A DNA stretch of 31,615 bases from HGM04593 sp964512955 (GCA_964512955.1 CAZEKX010000018.1:1-31615); one strand, 5' to 3'; positions 1 through 7,845 are shown, numbered from the stretch's first letter. Notes: generated by a model not told the origin, from the sequence alone. A program made the numbers and translations.

Positions 1-1023
1 CTCTGCAACCTTAACAGATACAACAGCGGTAAGTCCCTCGCGGAAGTCCTCACCCGAAATCTCTACCTTTGCTTTCTCTAATGCCTTTGTGTCATCGGCA
101 TATTTCTTAAGTGTACGGGTAAGTGCACGACGGAATCCGGCAAGGTGTGTACCTCCTTCTATTGTGTTGATGTTGTTCACGTATGAATATACATTTTCGC
201 TATAACCGTCGTTGTATATTATGGCTGCCTCAATGGGAATATTTTGTTTTTCTGTATTCAGGTATATTACATCGCCAATAAGTGGTGTGCGAGAAGAGTC
301 TATGTATCGAACAAACTCCTTTAAACCTTCTGTTGAATAGAACTCGTTGCTCTTGTAATTACCGTTCTCGTCGGCATGTCGTTTGTCGGTGAGTGTTATC
401 TTTATACCGGCATTCAAGTAGGCAAGTTCGCGTAGACGTGTTGCCAATATCTCGTATTGATATTCTGTTACAATGAATATTGAATCGTCGGGCTGGAATG
501 TCTGACGTGTACCTCTTATCTCGGTTTCGCCAATACACTCTACGTCGGCAAGAGGCTTGCCGTAGGCGTAAGTCTGTATATAGTGCTTACCTTCGCGGAA
601 AACCTCTGTTTTCATCTCTTTTGAGAGTGCGTTTACGCACGACACACCCACACCGTGAAGTCCTCCTGATACTTTATAGGAGTCTTTGTTAAACTTACCA
701 CCTGCGTGTAGCACAGTCATAACAACCTCCAGAGCCGATTTTTGCTCTTTTTCGTGCATGTCTACGGGGATTCCTCGTCCATTATCCTGCACGGTTATGG
801 AGTTTCCGGGGTTTATGCTTACTTCAATATGTGTACAATAACCCGCCATAGCCTCATCGATGGCGTTGTCTACAACTTCGTATACCAAGTGGTGGAGTCC
901 CTTTTCACTTATGTCTCCAATGTACATTGCAGGGCGTTTTCGAACCGCCTCCAAACCTTCAAGAACCTGAATACTGTCGGCAGAATAATTTGCCGACGCG
1001 TTCTTGTTTATCTCTTCGCTCAT
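1..1023 (-). CDS. gyrB: DNA gyrase subunit B, N-terminal part (cut by window edge)
   Basis: GyrB is the ATPase subunit of DNA gyrase, which introduces negative supercoils using ATP. The minus strand reads openly from an ATG at 1023 to the left edge, giving the first 341 residues; the 3' part lies outside. The GHKL ATPase landmarks are visible: the VYEVVDNAIDEA helix with the Mg/ATP asparagine, DNGRGIPVD, and the glycine-rich lid GGLHGVGVSCVNALS. The transducer domain follows and the sequence stops near EGLTAVVSVKVA. ParE is the close paralogue; the start MSEEINKNASANYSADSIQVL and overall match favour GyrB, but without the C-terminus this rests on the N-terminal half. It has its own promoter about 40-70 nt upstream and is separated from rpsT by a terminator. 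Confidence 0.93.
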   Translation of the reverse strand, partial: MSEEINKNASANYSADSIQVLEGLEAVRKRPAMYIGDISEKGLHHLVYEVVDNAIDEAMAGYCTHIEVSINPGNSITVQDNGRGIPVDMHEKEQKSALEVVMTVLHAGGKFNKDSYKVSGGLHGVGVSCVNALSKEMKTEVFREGKHYIQTYAYGKPLADVECIGETEIRGTRQTFQPDDSIFIVTEYQYEILATRLRELAYLNAGIKITLTDKRHADENGNYKSNEFYSTEGLKEFVRYIDSSRTPLIGDVIYLNTEKQNIPIEAAIIYNDGYSENVYSYVNNINTIEGGTHLAGFRRALTRTLKKYADDTKALEKAKVEISGEDFREGLTAVVSVKVAE

Positions 1024-1063
1024 ATATTCTGTTTGTATGAAAAATATTCGATTACAGTTACTG

Positions 1064-1095
1064 CAAAAATATAAAAAAACAGGCGATTCTGCAAA
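1064..1095 (-). promoter_or_regulatory. gyrB promoter, Bacteroidetes -33/-7 type
   Basis: On the minus strand TTTG (1092-1095) is followed after 20 nt by TATTTTTG (1064-1071), which matches the Bacteroidetes consensus TTTG-N19-21-TAnnTTTG. Transcription would start near 1057, giving a leader of about 35 nt before the gyrB ATG at 1023. The region is AT-rich, so some chance matching is possible. Confidence 0.65.
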
Positions 1096-1183
1096 TTCTT
1101 TTCAATATATATTGAAAAGAAAATGTCTATTTGGCTTACCTGTTAAGTTTGGTAAATTAAGTGAAATATTTAACTGCAAACGC

Positions 1184-1211
1184 AAAAAGGCTGGATTATT
1201 TAATCCAGCCT
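1184..1211 (-). terminator. Intrinsic terminator after rpsT
   Basis: A perfect inverted repeat, AGGCTGGATTA / TAATCCAGCCT (1188-1211), forms a stem of nine to eleven base pairs. On the minus strand it is followed by a T run (1184-1188). It lies 30 nt downstream of the rpsT stop and upstream of the gyrB promoter, so it should end the tRNA-Glu/rpsT transcript and insulate gyrB. Confidence 0.85.
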
Positions 1212-1240
1212 CGCGTAGGTAAATATATGTTCTTAATAAA

Positions 1241-1495
1241 TTAGGCTAATTTTGCGATTTTTGCGCACAAACCCGATTTGAGGTTTGCAGCCTTGTTTTT
1301 GTGGATAAGACCACGCTTAGCCATTCTGTCAAGCATTTTCTGAACTTCGGGGAATTTAGCCAAAGCTTCAGTTTTGTCTGTCATAGCACGAAGACTACGA
1401 ACCGCAGAACGCATATTTTTTCCGTAGTAACGGTTCTGGAGATTTCTTTTCTCAGTTTGTCTGATTCTTTTAAGTGATGATTTGTGATTTGCCAT
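1241..1495 (-). CDS. rpsT: 30S ribosomal protein S20
   Basis: S20 is a small, basic, three-helix primary-binding protein of the 30S subunit that contacts 16S rRNA. The 84-residue product has the family's usual length. Its N-terminus MANHKSSLKRIRQTEKRNLQN is typical, with abundant Lys/Arg and the conserved late motif KRGLIHKNKAANLKSGL. The ATG at 1495 follows tRNA-Glu by 30 nt. The two are probably co-transcribed from the promoter at 1656-1686, and the transcript ends at the hairpin at 1184-1211. Confidence 0.96.
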   Translation of the reverse strand: MANHKSSLKRIRQTEKRNLQNRYYGKNMRSAVRSLRAMTDKTEALAKFPEVQKMLDRMAKRGLIHKNKAANLKSGLCAKIAKLA

Positions 1496-1525
1496 CTCTT
1501 TAATATTATTTCATTGTTTTACTTG

Positions 1526-1597
1526 TAGCCCATAGGGGAATCGAACCCCTCTTTCAAGAATGAAAATCTTGCGTCCTAGCCGATAGACGAATGGGCC
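1526..1597 (-). tRNA. tRNA-Glu (anticodon TTC)
   Basis: The minus strand folds as a full cloverleaf of 72 nt. The acceptor stem GGCCCAT pairs with ATGGGCT (one G-U pair at position 1), with discriminator A. The anticodon stem CAAGA/TCTTG carries the loop TTTTCAT, which gives anticodon TTC for glutamate. The T-arm reads GAGGGGTTCGATTCCCCT. CCA is not encoded (the next bases are CAA), so it must be added after transcription. It lies 30 nt upstream of rpsT on the same strand. Confidence 0.97.
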
Positions 1598-1655
1598 GTT
1601 ACCTTTGCACTCTGTTAAAGTGTATAAACCTGCTTGTCGAGGCGGTAAGCGGATG

Positions 1656-1686
1656 CAAAGGTAAAACCTTTTTTTGGAATAGCAAA
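1656..1686 (-). promoter_or_regulatory. Promoter of the tRNA-Glu / rpsT unit
   Basis: On the minus strand TTTG (1683-1686) and TACCTTTG (1656-1663) are separated by 19 nt, an exact match to the Bacteroidetes consensus. Transcription should start near 1649, about 50 nt before the mature tRNA 5' end, leaving a short leader to be removed by RNase P. Confidence 0.8.
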
Positions 1687-1706
1687 ATATTTTGAGTATT
1701 TTTTTA

Positions 1707-1714
1707 TATCTTCG
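1707..1714 (+). promoter_or_regulatory. Possible -7 element of recO (TATCTTCG)
   Basis: TATCTTCG is one base off TAnnTTTG and lies 43 nt before the recO ATG. The nearest TTTG (1691-1694) is only 12 nt upstream, too close for a standard -33 box. The same TATCTTCGCAA word occurs before two other genes in the window, which supports it as a real -7 variant. Confidence 0.4.
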
Positions 1715-1757
1715 CAAATGAATTATTTAAAAAAGGCTCAAAACAGCCCTGTATATT

Positions 1758-2483
1758 ATGATAGAGAGGTTCAATGGTGTGGTTTTACGCACAATTAAAT
1801 ATAGCGATACGCTTATGATTGCCGATATGTACACGCATTCGCATGGGCGTTTGTCGTTTCTTGTACCAATATCACGCAGTAAACGTACCAGAGTGCGCAA
1901 TGTCCTGTTTCAACCGTTATCGATACTCTCTTTTTCGGCTTCATACCGCAGTGGAAAGTCTATGTCTCGTCTTTCCGATGTGCAGCCTTACGTGTTATAC
2001 TCATCAATTCCTTACGATGTTACAAAATCGGCTCTTGCAATGTATTTGGCTGAATTTCTTTCAAATGTGTTGCATGAGGAGTATGAGAATAATGCTCTTT
2101 TTTCATTTCTTCATCATGCTTTTGACTGGTTGGATACCGCAGATAGTGGTTATGCCGACTTTCACATTGTGTTTTTGATACAACTTACCCGCTTCTTGGG
2201 AATATATCCAAATATTGAGGATTACTCTGCCGGTTGTTATTTCGATTTGGTCGCAGGTTGTTTGGTTCCGGAGCCACCGTTGCATTCTCAATATCTGTCG
2301 CCTCAGGATACTTGTAATTTTATTGAGTTGTTGGCTGTGGATTTCTCTTCGTTACACAATATTGCATTAAACAGAAGAGCACGAGGTGAGTACCTCGCAC
2401 TCTTACAAAATTATTATCGTTTGCATGTTCCCGATTTTCCCGAACTTAAATCGGCAGAAGTACTTAGGGAACTCTTCGACTAA
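1758..2483 (+). CDS. recO: DNA repair protein RecO
   Basis: RecO acts with RecR in the RecFOR pathway, loading RecA onto SSB-coated single-stranded DNA during gap repair. The 241-residue product has the expected length. The N-terminal OB-fold begins MIERFNGVVLRTIKYSDT and runs to about residue 80; a helical C-terminal domain follows. No CxxC zinc-finger pairs are visible; many proteobacterial RecO proteins also lack them, while others have them. The assignment rests on the RecO N-terminal pattern (a short strand, then a glycine-poor OB barrel with R-x-R-x-x-L-F-Q-P-L-S). The gene is alone on the plus strand and converges with the yqeY-like gene, with only 8 nt between the two stop codons. Confidence 0.88.
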   Translation: MIERFNGVVLRTIKYSDTLMIADMYTHSHGRLSFLVPISRSKRTRVRNVLFQPLSILSFSASYRSGKSMSRLSDVQPYVLYSSIPYDVTKSALAMYLAEFLSNVLHEEYENNALFSFLHHAFDWLDTADSGYADFHIVFLIQLTRFLGIYPNIEDYSAGCYFDLVAGCLVPEPPLHSQYLSPQDTCNFIELLAVDFSSLHNIALNRRARGEYLALLQNYYRLHVPDFPELKSAEVLRELFD

Positions 2484-2490
2484 ATAGGTT

Positions 2491-2510
2491 GTTACGAGAG
2501 TAACTCTTTT
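2491..2510 (+). terminator. Weak intrinsic terminator after recO
   Basis: GTTAC-GAGA-GTAAC (2491-2504) forms a 5-bp stem with a GNRA-type tetraloop and is followed by TCTTTT. It begins 8 nt after the recO stop and overlaps the last codons of the convergent yqeY-like gene. In the opposite direction no T run follows, so it would serve only recO. The short stem makes it uncertain. Confidence 0.4.
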
Positions 2511-2941
2511 GCAGCAGCCGATATAGCCTTTCCATCGCTCTTTCCGGCAAGACGTTTTGTGGCAACGCCCATTACTTTGCCAAGTTCCTGTGCTGTATTT
2601 ACACCCAACTCTTCAATTATTGCCTTAACAGCAGCCTTTACCTCTTCGGCACTCATCTGTTTTGGTAAGTATCGCTCCATTACAGCCACTTGTGCAAGTT
2701 CTTCTGCGGCAAGGTCGTTTCTGTTTTGGTTAGTGAACAGTTCTGCCGACTCACGCCCCTGTTTTACCAATTTCTGGATTATTTTCATTGCAGTGTCGTC
2801 ACTGACACAGTCGTTGGCACCGGGTGCAGTTTTAGCCTCTAACAGCACTTTCTTAATGTTACGCAGTGTGGCAAGGGCAACCTTGTCTTGTGCCTTCATT
2901 GCCTCTTTAATGTCATTCGAAATAATGTCGTATAGTTCCAT
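2492..2941 (-). CDS. GatB/YqeY domain protein
   Basis: This 149-residue protein belongs to the YqeY family, which resembles the C-terminal tail domain of the GatB/GatE subunit of tRNA-dependent amidotransferases; its cellular role is poorly defined. Recognisable parts are the N-terminal helix with DIKEAMKAQDKVALATLRNI, the middle EELAQVAVMERYLPKQMSAEEV, and the C-terminal GKVMGVATKRLAGKSDGKAIS, which is characteristic of the family. It is the last gene of the dcw cluster, 11 nt after the ftsZ stop, so it is almost certainly co-transcribed with ftsZ. No amidotransferase catalytic domain is present, and none is expected in stand-alone YqeY. Confidence 0.9.
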   Translation of the reverse strand: MELYDIISNDIKEAMKAQDKVALATLRNIKKVLLEAKTAPGANDCVSDDTAMKIIQKLVKQGRESAELFTNQNRNDLAAEELAQVAVMERYLPKQMSAEEVKAAVKAIIEELGVNTAQELGKVMGVATKRLAGKSDGKAISAAAKELLS

Positions 2942-2952
2942 ATCTTTCTGTT

Positions 2953-4296
2953 TTAAAATGGTAATTCTTCTTTATTCTCGTTTGATTCTTCGCTATGAAG
3001 AGGTTCCGGGTCAATAATTACACTCTCATCTTGTGGGGTTACTGCAAAACCGGGTACAATAGATTTTATCTGCTCCAATTCTCGTGATGTTCTTTTGTAT
3101 GTAGGGGAGTTATCGATGGTAGCAACAAAATTTTCATCGTTAATTTCCTCTCCGGTAAAGATATAAACTCTGTAATCTTGTTTGTAGAATGCTTTCTGCA
3201 TCTCTTCCAAACGCAACTTCTCTTTCTCTTTTTTCTCAATCTCCTCACGCGAAATAATCTCTTTCTCTATCTCTTCTTGTTTTATAACAGGTTCCATGCC
3301 GGGAATGTTGTTCATACCGAATCCGGTGGCAAGAACAGTAACCTTAACTTCTCCTTCGGCAAGCGCATTATCTTTACTTACACCCCATATAACCTCTATA
3401 CGTTCATTTGTGAACTGTTCCATAAAGGCATCTACCTCTTCCAGTTCAACTACCTTCATAGGGGTGTTGGGGTTGTAGTATATATTAAATAGCAGTTTCT
3501 TCGATTTATATATATCATTGTCGTTAAGAAGGGGTGAGTGTAATGCCTTACGGAATGCTTTTGCTACTCTCTGTTCACCAGAGTCGGTTCCATAACTCAT
3601 AATGGCTACACCACCGTTTTTGAGAACCTTTTCTACATCGCGAAAATCAAGGTTAATTTTGCCTCGTGCTGTAATAATCTCTGCTATACTTTTGGTTGCA
3701 GTGGTAAGCACTTCGTCCACCATCTTGAATCCCTCTTCTATATCCAATTGAGGATAAATACTTAAGAGACGTTGGTTATTTATAACCAATAGTGCATCGA
3801 CATGCTTTGACATCTCTGTAACTCCCTTCAAAGCCTGTATTATCTTGTTCTTTAGTTCGAACTTGAACGGTATTGTAACAATTCCTATGGTTAGTATATC
3901 CATAGATTTGGCTATCGAAGCAACTACAGGTGCAGCTCCTGTACCTGTTCCACCACCCATTCCGGCAGTTATAAATGCCATCTTTGTTCCATCGGTAAAA
4001 AGTCCTTCAATCTGTTGGCGACTCTCTTCGGCGGCAGCGGATGCTCTTTCGGGATTGTTTCCTGCACCAAGTCCCTCGGTTGTCTTCTCGCCAAGTTGTA
4101 CTTTTACCGGTATATTAGAATCCATAAGAGCCTGCATGTCGGTATTACAAATAGCAAACGACACATTGTGTATACCCTGTTTATACATGTTTTCCACAGC
4201 GTTGCTACCGCCACCACCAACACCTACAACTTTTATTATTCTCGGTGTTTCCCTTTGTGCGTCAAATGGTAGTACTATATTTTGTTCTTCGTTCAT
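2953..4296 (-). CDS. ftsZ: Cell division protein FtsZ
   Basis: FtsZ is the tubulin-like GTPase that polymerises into the Z ring at midcell and recruits the divisome. The product has 447 residues. Visible are GVGGGGSNAV (about 25-34), the tubulin signature GMGGGTGTG (112-120) that binds GTP phosphates, and the T7 synergy loop NLDFRDV (215-221), which completes the active site of the adjacent subunit. After the GTPase core (to about 330) comes a long charged tail with an E/K-rich helix (EEIEKEIISREEIEKKEKEK) and a proline-containing end. The usual hydrophobic C-terminal peptide (D-IP-x-F-L-type) is not obvious; the protein ends NKEELPF. It starts 17 nt after ftsA, and the two proteins act together at the membrane. 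Confidence 0.97.
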   Translation of the reverse strand: MNEEQNIVLPFDAQRETPRIIKVVGVGGGGSNAVENMYKQGIHNVSFAICNTDMQALMDSNIPVKVQLGEKTTEGLGAGNNPERASAAAEESRQQIEGLFTDGTKMAFITAGMGGGTGTGAAPVVASIAKSMDILTIGIVTIPFKFELKNKIIQALKGVTEMSKHVDALLVINNQRLLSIYPQLDIEEGFKMVDEVLTTATKSIAEIITARGKINLDFRDVEKVLKNGGVAIMSYGTDSGEQRVAKAFRKALHSPLLNDNDIYKSKKLLFNIYYNPNTPMKVVELEEVDAFMEQFTNERIEVIWGVSKDNALAEGEVKVTVLATGFGMNNIPGMEPVIKQEEIEKEIISREEIEKKEKEKLRLEEMQKAFYKQDYRVYIFTGEEINDENFVATIDNSPTYKRTSRELEQIKSIVPGFAVTPQDESVIIDPEPLHSEESNENKEELPF

Positions 4297-4313
4297 ATCC
4301 TAAATATCATTTA

Positions 4314-5678
4314 TTAATTATCCTCTTCATCCTCTGTTTCCTCTTGTGTTATGAGGTCCACAAGTTCTTTCCCTTTTTTACCAATATTGTCGAAGAGGGA
4401 ACCGAATAGGTTTCTTCCATTGTTTTTGTGTTTCTCCTTCTCTTTTTCTTTCTCTTTCTTGTTGCCTGTGTTTACCGAAGGTATCTCTTTAGGAGTATCG
4501 GTTACAGGAACCTCTTCTTCGAACAGGGTTGTTGGAATAACAGTCTCTGCAGGTACAATTACCTCCTCTTTACAACAGTTCTCTTTCCCCATTTTTAATA
4601 GTCCGTAAAGAGTAGGAGTTATTGCATCCTTTGTCAGGAACAGGTTCTCGTTTACATGATAGTTTACAGACATATCGGTGAGAATGCGAAACTTGTATCC
4701 TGCAAGGTTCTCTTCGAGCAGGGTTCCAATATTTTTTAATTTTGCTCCTCCACCGGTAAATATTATACTGTTAACAATCTCTTTGGAGTGTTCGATTCTG
4801 TATTTGACATTTTGCAGTATCTCCATAACTCGTGCCGATATTATGGAATCTATGATTTTGGCAGGTATGGAATCGTTTTCACTTGCTTCCGATGCATATC
4901 CTTTGAATATCTTCAATTGTTCTGCTTCTTGATGTGAAATATTTTCGGAGCATAAATCGCGTGTGATGTTTTCGCTACCTAAGGGTATTACTACCAAGTT
5001 ACGTAAAAGTGCATTTGAGTATATTGCAACAGTGGTTGTCTCACTGCCAATATTTACTAATGCACAACCATTGCGTTTGTCATCCTCGCTTAACATAATA
5101 CCTGCTTCAATTCCTGTAGCATTGAATGCATCCATTATGGCAATATTGGACATGTTGAAACTCTCTTCGAGTTGTTTTAAGTATTGTTCCTTAATTACAA
5201 TGTTCAGAAAGTTACATTCAATGTGTTTTGTCGGTATTCCAATAGGTGATAATACAACTTCACCATTCAGTCTACATTCCTGAGATATAACCTTTACCTT
5301 TTGATATCCTTGTGGAGCCGAAAATATATTATCGTTTTCGCTGTTCATTCCATCGATAATCTCGGGTGTTATCTTTGTATATTCATCGAAATCCTTTGCT
5401 ACTGTCGATTTAACGGAGTGCAACGATAATCCTCCGAATGCAACATAGGCTTTCTCTATGTTTACATTCTCCATTTGTGCTTCCATACGGTTTACAATAC
5501 TTGTGAGGCAGTTTCCTGTTTCATCGACATTGCGTACCACTCCTTTCGAAATAAACCCATTAACAGGTTCACTCGCGTATGCAACTATTTTTATTCCGTC
5601 GTAAGTATCCATGCCAATGGCTCCCGATACTTTCGACGAACCAATCTCAATTGCTACAATATATCTGTTTGCTCCCAT
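4314..5678 (-). CDS. ftsA: Cell division protein FtsA
   Basis: FtsA is an actin-fold ATPase that tethers FtsZ filaments to the cytoplasmic membrane. The 454-residue product starts YIVAIEIGSSKVSGAIG (phosphate-1 loop). It has the FtsA-specific 1C region (about 85-160), a second phosphate loop around LVNIGSETTTVAIY, and IIFTGGGAKLKNIG near the adenosine site. The tail is long: a low-complexity KEKEKEKEK tract, then a candidate amphipathic membrane-binding helix (LFGSLFDNIGKKGKELVDLI), then an acidic end ETEDEEDN. In E. coli FtsA the amphipathic helix is the very C-terminus, so the acidic extension after it is unusual. It lies between ftsQ (32 nt) and ftsZ (17 nt). Confidence 0.95.
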   Translation of the reverse strand: MGANRYIVAIEIGSSKVSGAIGMDTYDGIKIVAYASEPVNGFISKGVVRNVDETGNCLTSIVNRMEAQMENVNIEKAYVAFGGLSLHSVKSTVAKDFDEYTKITPEIIDGMNSENDNIFSAPQGYQKVKVISQECRLNGEVVLSPIGIPTKHIECNFLNIVIKEQYLKQLEESFNMSNIAIMDAFNATGIEAGIMLSEDDKRNGCALVNIGSETTTVAIYSNALLRNLVVIPLGSENITRDLCSENISHQEAEQLKIFKGYASEASENDSIPAKIIDSIISARVMEILQNVKYRIEHSKEIVNSIIFTGGGAKLKNIGTLLEENLAGYKFRILTDMSVNYHVNENLFLTKDAITPTLYGLLKMGKENCCKEEVIVPAETVIPTTLFEEEVPVTDTPKEIPSVNTGNKKEKEKEKEKHKNNGRNLFGSLFDNIGKKGKELVDLITQEETEDEEDN

Positions 5679-5710
5679 ATATAGAATTATTTCTTTTTAA
5701 TATGTAGTAT

Positions 5711-6442
5711 TTATTTTCTCTTTGTGCATATTACCTGATTGTCGAACTCAACATTTATCTTCTTATATTTGTTCCACCCAATCTTGTTGAGTCCTTTTTC
5801 ATAGAATATTTTCAGTTTTTCCATTTTCTTTTCCAGGTTTTCGGCTTTACCAATCTCAATTATATGGTTACCGAGCCGGGGAACAATAATTATATCTTTA
5901 TTCGGCTGAAAATATATCTGTTCGGTTTGCTCCATCCAAAACTTGTCATCTCTTAAGAAGTTTGCTATGGTTAGCAACTCCTTGTCGGCCATTTCGCGGT
6001 CTATGCAACCACTTGCCACAGGCAGGTATATTGCTTGTGGTATCCCTTTTATTATATCTCCGTGTTTATCGATATAAAAATCCTTTCCCTCCCTGTCGAA
6101 AACATGCATTATGGGTATCTTGCATGATACTTTTATGCCAACATAGTCGTTATGTGTCTTAAAGCATTGACAATCCTCTATCAGAGACGATGCTTTTATT
6201 GCTTCCTCTATGTTTCGGCAGGACACCTTGTTCATCTTTTTTTGTATAGGGTTTATATCTTTTGCATTTAAAAGGGTCATTACATCACTCTTTGTAAGGA
6301 TGTCGAAGCCATAATCCTCAATCTCGATATCGATACCTTTACAAGGTATGTCATCGGGGCGATTAGTAAAGCATAACAGTGCCAATACAATGTATGCTCC
6401 TGCAATGAAAGTTACCAGATATAATAGAATCTTCTTCAGCAT
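5711..6442 (-). CDS. ftsQ: Cell division protein FtsQ (divergent)
   Basis: FtsQ is a bitopic divisome protein linking cytoplasmic and periplasmic division proteins. The 243-residue product has a short cytoplasmic stub, one membrane segment (about 5-24), then a soluble extracytoplasmic part. The stretch GIDIEIEDYGFDILTKSDVMTLL fits the POTRA domain, and the rest fits the FtsQ beta domain (DYVGIKVSCKIPIMHVFDREGKDFYIDKHG). Sequence conservation is low. The call relies on topology, the YIDKHG-type motif and its position between murC (20 nt) and ftsA (32 nt), where ftsQ is normally found. It has six cysteines after the membrane segment, several in the periplasmic part, which may form disulfides. 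Confidence 0.85.
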   Translation of the reverse strand: MLKKILLYLVTFIAGAYIVLALLCFTNRPDDIPCKGIDIEIEDYGFDILTKSDVMTLLNAKDINPIQKKMNKVSCRNIEEAIKASSLIEDCQCFKTHNDYVGIKVSCKIPIMHVFDREGKDFYIDKHGDIIKGIPQAIYLPVASGCIDREMADKELLTIANFLRDDKFWMEQTEQIYFQPNKDIIIVPRLGNHIIEIGKAENLEKKMEKLKIFYEKGLNKIGWNKYKKINVEFDNQVICTKRK

Positions 6443-6462
6443 ATTATGCTCTTGTTTTCTTT

Positions 6463-7845
6463 TTATCGGTTTTTTAATATCTCTTCTATCTTACAAACAT
6501 CGTTCTCCAAGTCGCCAGCACCAAGTGTTACCACTACATCGAAATTCTGCTTTTCCTCTTCTACAATACTTAACACTTCTTCTCTTCTGCACATTCTTTT
6601 CTTTACATTCTCGTCAATCAAGTCGTATATAAGTTTACTTGTAACTCCAGGTATTGGTAACTCGCGTGCCGGGTATATATCCAGTAGAATAACCTCGTCG
6701 AATATCGATAGACTCTCGGCAAATTCCTTGTAGAAATCGTTGGTACGACTGTATAGGTGTGGTTGGAATATTGCTGTTATTTTACGATTGTTGTACAACT
6801 CTTTCATGGAGTTTGCACATGCTTTTATTTCGTCGGGGTGGTGTGCATAGTCGCTAAGCAATACAATATTTTCATTTTTAATATGAAAATCGAAACGTCT
6901 GTCGGCGCCTGCAAAACTTTTCATACCCTGCTTTAACTCATCGGCTGTGGCACCGCAAATCTCTGCCATAGCCATTGCTGCAATGCCATTATCAATATTT
7001 ATGCTCACAGGAACACCCAACTCTACATCTTTTATATACTGTTTGGGTGAAACGTAATCGAACAATATTGTTCCATCGCCTATTCTTATATTCTCGGCAT
7101 GGAAATCACCGCTGTTACGTCCGTATGTAAAACACTTTACTCCTTTTCTTATACGTGGAACAACCTCCAATCCTTCGTGTATAATAAGAACTCCATTCTC
7201 GCAAATTCTCTCTGTGAATTGTGCAAAAGCCTCCAGGTAGTTCTCTTTGTTGCCATAAATATCCAAATGATCGGGGTCGGCCGATGTTATTGTGGCAACG
7301 TATGGAGTAAGATGCAGGAATGAACGGTCGTACTCGTCGGCTTCAATAACAACAAGGTCGCTTTTGTCGGTCAGTATAAGGTTACTTTTGTAATTCTTTG
7401 ATATACCACCTAAGAATGCTGCACAATCTACGTGTGATTGGTGTAGCAGGTGGGCAGTCATTGTCGATGTTGTGGTTTTGCCATGTGTGCCTGCTGCACA
7501 AATCCCTCGTTTATCACGTGTTATTATACCCAGAACCTCGGCTCTCTTTTTAATAGTAAAGCCACGTTGTTCAAAATATTCCCACTCTTTATGTCCCTTG
7601 GGTATGGCAGGAGTATAGATAATCAAGGTGTTGTTGCTGTTTTTGCACTCTTCGGGTATAAGTTCTATATTCTCATCAAAATGCAGGTTTGCCCCCTCTT
7701 CAATAAGACGATTGGTTAGTTCACTTGGTGTACGGTCGTAGCCTGCCACATACTTTCCTAAATGAAGAAAGTATCTTACGAGCGCGCTCATGCCAATGCC
7801 ACCTGCTCCAAGAAAATATACCGATTTAATATTTCTGAGTTCCAT
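6463..7845 (-). CDS. murC: UDP-N-acetylmuramate--L-alanine ligase
   Basis: MurC adds L-alanine to UDP-MurNAc with ATP hydrolysis, the first amino-acid step of the peptidoglycan stem peptide, in the cytoplasm. The 460-residue product has the three Mur-ligase domains: N-terminal UDP-binding with FLGAGGIGMSAL (11-22), central ATPase with the P-loop GTHGKTTT (119-126), and a C-terminal Rossmann-like domain containing SDYAHHPDEIKA and FQPHLYSRT. GTHGKTTT and HHP are MurC-type rather than MurD/E/F. Its ATG overlaps the murG stop by one base (TAATG), which implies translational coupling. Confidence 0.97.
   Translation of the reverse strand: MELRNIKSVYFLGAGGIGMSALVRYFLHLGKYVAGYDRTPSELTNRLIEEGANLHFDENIELIPEECKNSNNTLIIYTPAIPKGHKEWEYFEQRGFTIKKRAEVLGIITRDKRGICAAGTHGKTTTSTMTAHLLHQSHVDCAAFLGGISKNYKSNLILTDKSDLVVIEADEYDRSFLHLTPYVATITSADPDHLDIYGNKENYLEAFAQFTERICENGVLIIHEGLEVVPRIRKGVKCFTYGRNSGDFHAENIRIGDGTILFDYVSPKQYIKDVELGVPVSINIDNGIAAMAMAEICGATADELKQGMKSFAGADRRFDFHIKNENIVLLSDYAHHPDEIKACANSMKELYNNRKITAIFQPHLYSRTNDFYKEFAESLSIFDEVILLDIYPARELPIPGVTSKLIYDLIDENVKKRMCRREEVLSIVEEEKQNFDVVVTLGAGDLENDVCKIEEILKNR

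Noticed and set aside
742..1074. 110-residue plus-strand frame opposite gyrB
   Set aside because: It is the complement of the conserved GyrB ATPase region and has no family features.
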